Positions 5,483 to 6,942 of a stretch of DNA of 6,942 bases are shown in pieces; position 1 is the stretch's first letter; each line of letters starts with the position of its first letter. Source of the DNA: Planctomycetota bacterium (GTDB taxonomy: Bacteria; Planctomycetota; UBA1135); assembly GCA_014382465.1 (NCBI GenBank), contig JACNJP010000159.1, positions 1 to 6,942 of the forward strand, written 5' to 3'. Under the pieces are notes generated by a model. It had not been told where the DNA came from. It saw nothing but the letters and a program-made list of their open reading frames with translations, and did no database searches. The position numbers and the translations under genes were made by a program.

Positions 5483-6941
5483 TCAGAAGAGCGGCTGGCC
5501 GTCGATCTCGGCCGGGATCTCGACGTCGAACAGCCGGTAGAGGGTGGCGGTGACGTCCTCGAGGGCCGGGTCCTTGGACAGGGCGTGCGGCCGGTTGGTG
5601 AGGAGGGTGCCGCGCACCACCTCGGGGTCCATCAGGTGGCTGCCGGACCAGCGCGAGTCGTTGTCGACCATCACGCCCTCGCCGGTGACGCCGCCGGTGG
5701 CGCACTCGTCGGAGGCGCCGAAGCCGACGTCGAAGCCGAGCTGGAGGTCGGGCGCCTGCCAAAGGCGGTTGCCGTGGAAGACCTCCGAGGCCGGCAGCAC
5801 GCGCCGGAACACCGGCCGGCCGCCGTCCTCGAGCAGCCGCAGCTTGGCGGCGATCTCCTCGATCAGGGCCGGCGCCTGGGCCTCGGTGACGATGCCGCGG
5901 GGCTCGCGATCTACGCGGTTGAGGATCACGCCGTTGAAGCCGATGCAGTAGGCCGTGGACCTCGACCAGTCGACGATCGAGTCCTCGCCGAGCAGCGAGC
6001 CGGTGGCCTGCGGGCCGTCCTTGAGGACCAGGTAGCCCTCCTGCACCAGCCAGTCATTGACGTGCATCTTGCGGCGGAAGGGGGCGAAGCCGTGGTCGCT
6101 CATGACGATCAGCTCAGCGTCGGGCCAGGCCTCCAGCCTGGCCATGGCCTCGCCCAGCAGGGCGTCGACCTGGTCGTAGACGCGCAGGATCTGGTCCTGG
6201 TACTCGGCGGCGTCGGGCTCCTGGTGCGGGTGCTCGGCGTCCTGGGCGTGCCACAGCATGTGGCAGGGCAGGTCGAGCGAGCCGACGTAGAAGAACAGCA
6301 GGCCGCCGCGGCCGGTGTACTCGTCGAAGGCGTAGCGCATCATCTCGCGCCGCTCGTCGAAGACGGTGTCGCTCTGCGAGATGAAGTCCTTGGTGCCCAG
6401 CAGGTCGCTCTTGTAGCTGATGTAGGCGTCGGGGAAGCCCTGGGTGTAGTACGGGCCGATCGCCGCGGCCAGCTCGGCGGCCGCCTCGTCCGGGGTGCTG
6501 ATCGGCGTCGCCGGGTTGAAGGGGTCGATCTGCACCGCGGTGGCGTAGACCTCGAGGGGCTGGTGGCTCTTGAAGTAGAAGCGCTGCCAGCCGGAGACCG
6601 AGACCATCGGGGCGAGGTCGAAGTCGACCAGGACCCAGCCGGTCCAGCCGCCCAGCTCCGCCAGCCCCCAGCGGTCCTGGTCGAGCTCGTAGGGGTCGTC
6701 GAGCGCCGTGCGCCCGGTGTTGACCGCCAGCCGGGGCTGCTCGCCGGTGCGGTCGACGAAGAACTTGACCGCCTCGAAGGTCTCGGTGAGCTCGCGCGCC
6801 TCGGCGTCCAGCCCGGCGGCCCGGTCGAGCTCGCCGGCCTCGCGGGCGTCGGCGGCCTGGTGCAGCAGCTCGTCGGCGTTCTTCAGCGACGGCGGCCCCG
6901 AGACCCGCGAGGAGAAGGACTCCAGCCCCGGGCGCTCGGTC
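5483..6941 (-). CDS. Alkaline-phosphatase-superfamily protein (type I phosphodiesterase/nucleotide pyrophosphatase-like), N-terminus beyond window
   Basis: The frame is open from the right edge (first full codon 6941-6939) to a TGA at 5485-5483, giving 485 residues; the ATG at 6607 is internal. The family hydrolyses or transfers phosphate-ester groups using two metal ions and a Thr/Ser nucleophile. The nucleophile and first metal aspartate must lie upstream. Visible metal ligands are Asp (6274-6272) and His (6262-6260) in DLPCH, the Asp-His pair of MSDHGF (6097-6092), and His (5638-5636) in SGSHLMDPE. The usual C-terminal ending follows: a helix, then VEIPAEIDGQPLF. A charged, helix-prone insert (roughly 6900-6740) precedes a strand-rich part, probably a substrate cap. 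Whether it is exported cannot be seen because a signal peptide would be off-window. Substrates in this family range from nucleotides to phospholipids and phosphonates; none can be assigned. It leads the visible operon, 22 nt before the small gene. Confidence 0.9.
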   Translation of the reverse strand, partial: TERPGLESFSSRVSGPPSLKNADELLHQAADAREAGELDRAAGLDAEARELTETFEAVKFFVDRTGEQPRLAVNTGRTALDDPYELDQDRWGLAELGGWTGWVLVDFDLAPMVSVSGWQRFYFKSHQPLEVYATAVQIDPFNPATPISTPDEAAAELAAAIGPYYTQGFPDAYISYKSDLLGTKDFISQSDTVFDERREMMRYAFDEYTGRGGLLFFYVGSLDLPCHMLWHAQDAEHPHQEPDAAEYQDQILRVYDQVDALLGEAMARLEAWPDAELIVMSDHGFAPFRRKMHVNDWLVQEGYLVLKDGPQATGSLLGEDSIVDWSRSTAYCIGFNGVILNRVDREPRGIVTEAQAPALIEEIAAKLRLLEDGGRPVFRRVLPASEVFHGNRLWQAPDLQLGFDVGFGASDECATGGVTGEGVMVDNDSRWSGSHLMDPEVVRGTLLTNRPHALSKDPALEDVTATLYRLFDVEIPAEIDGQPLF

Positions 6942-6942
6942 A

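Noticed and set aside
3217..5553. A 778-codon plus-strand open frame opposite the symporter, membrane-protein and small genes
   Set aside because: It spans several minus-strand genes and their gaps and has a biased His/Asp/Glu/Arg-rich composition with no recognisable domain. Lack of stops is explained by high GC.
1..6942. CRISPR array, tRNA, rRNA, insertion sequence or attachment site
   Set aside because: No spaced direct repeats, cloverleaf sequence, rRNA-like stretch, transposase motif or terminal repeats were seen on either strand.

Overview
The window is very GC-rich (roughly 70 % by eye) and densely coded, with no gene-free stretch over 300 bases. It looks bacterial. The combination of a Lon protease, a glutamate-type symporter, an alkaline-phosphatase-superfamily enzyme and a small ribbon-helix-helix-like protein would suit a high-GC environmental lineage such as Acidobacteriota or a neighbouring phylum. 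That placement is only an impression; there is no rRNA or other marker gene.

Layout. Bases 1-405 (+) hold the C-terminal part of a HAD-superfamily phosphatase cut by the left edge. Everything else runs leftward on the minus strand as one probable operon, in transcription order: (1) an alkaline-phosphatase/type I phosphodiesterase-family enzyme (6941-5483) whose N-terminus lies beyond the right edge; (2) a 65-residue ribbon-helix-helix-like protein (5460-5263); (3) a 301-residue four-helix membrane protein with an extracytoplasmic domain (5220-4315), whose topology suggests a remote relative of the EMC3/DUF106/Oxa1 insertase superfamily; (4) a dicarboxylate/amino acid:cation symporter starting at GTG (4245-2878); (5) an ATP-dependent Lon protease (2866-428). 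Gaps are 22, 42, 69 and 11 nt. The last gene converges tail to tail with the HAD gene across 22 nt.

How the genes may work together. The phosphatase, small protein and membrane protein form the tightest and least explained group and are the best candidate for an uncharacterised module. Lon and the symporter are well-known families that probably share the transcript. A cell-envelope or membrane-protein quality-control theme (insertase-like protein plus Lon) is possible but is inference.

Regulatory structure is limited. The 42-nt and 69-nt gaps both contain the same perfect 14-nt palindrome just after a stop codon. The 69-nt gap also has a strong hairpin. In both gaps a GC-rich stem ends about 17-18 nt before a start codon that lacks a Shine-Dalgarno sequence. 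No promoter could be identified; the operon's main promoter is presumably off the right edge.
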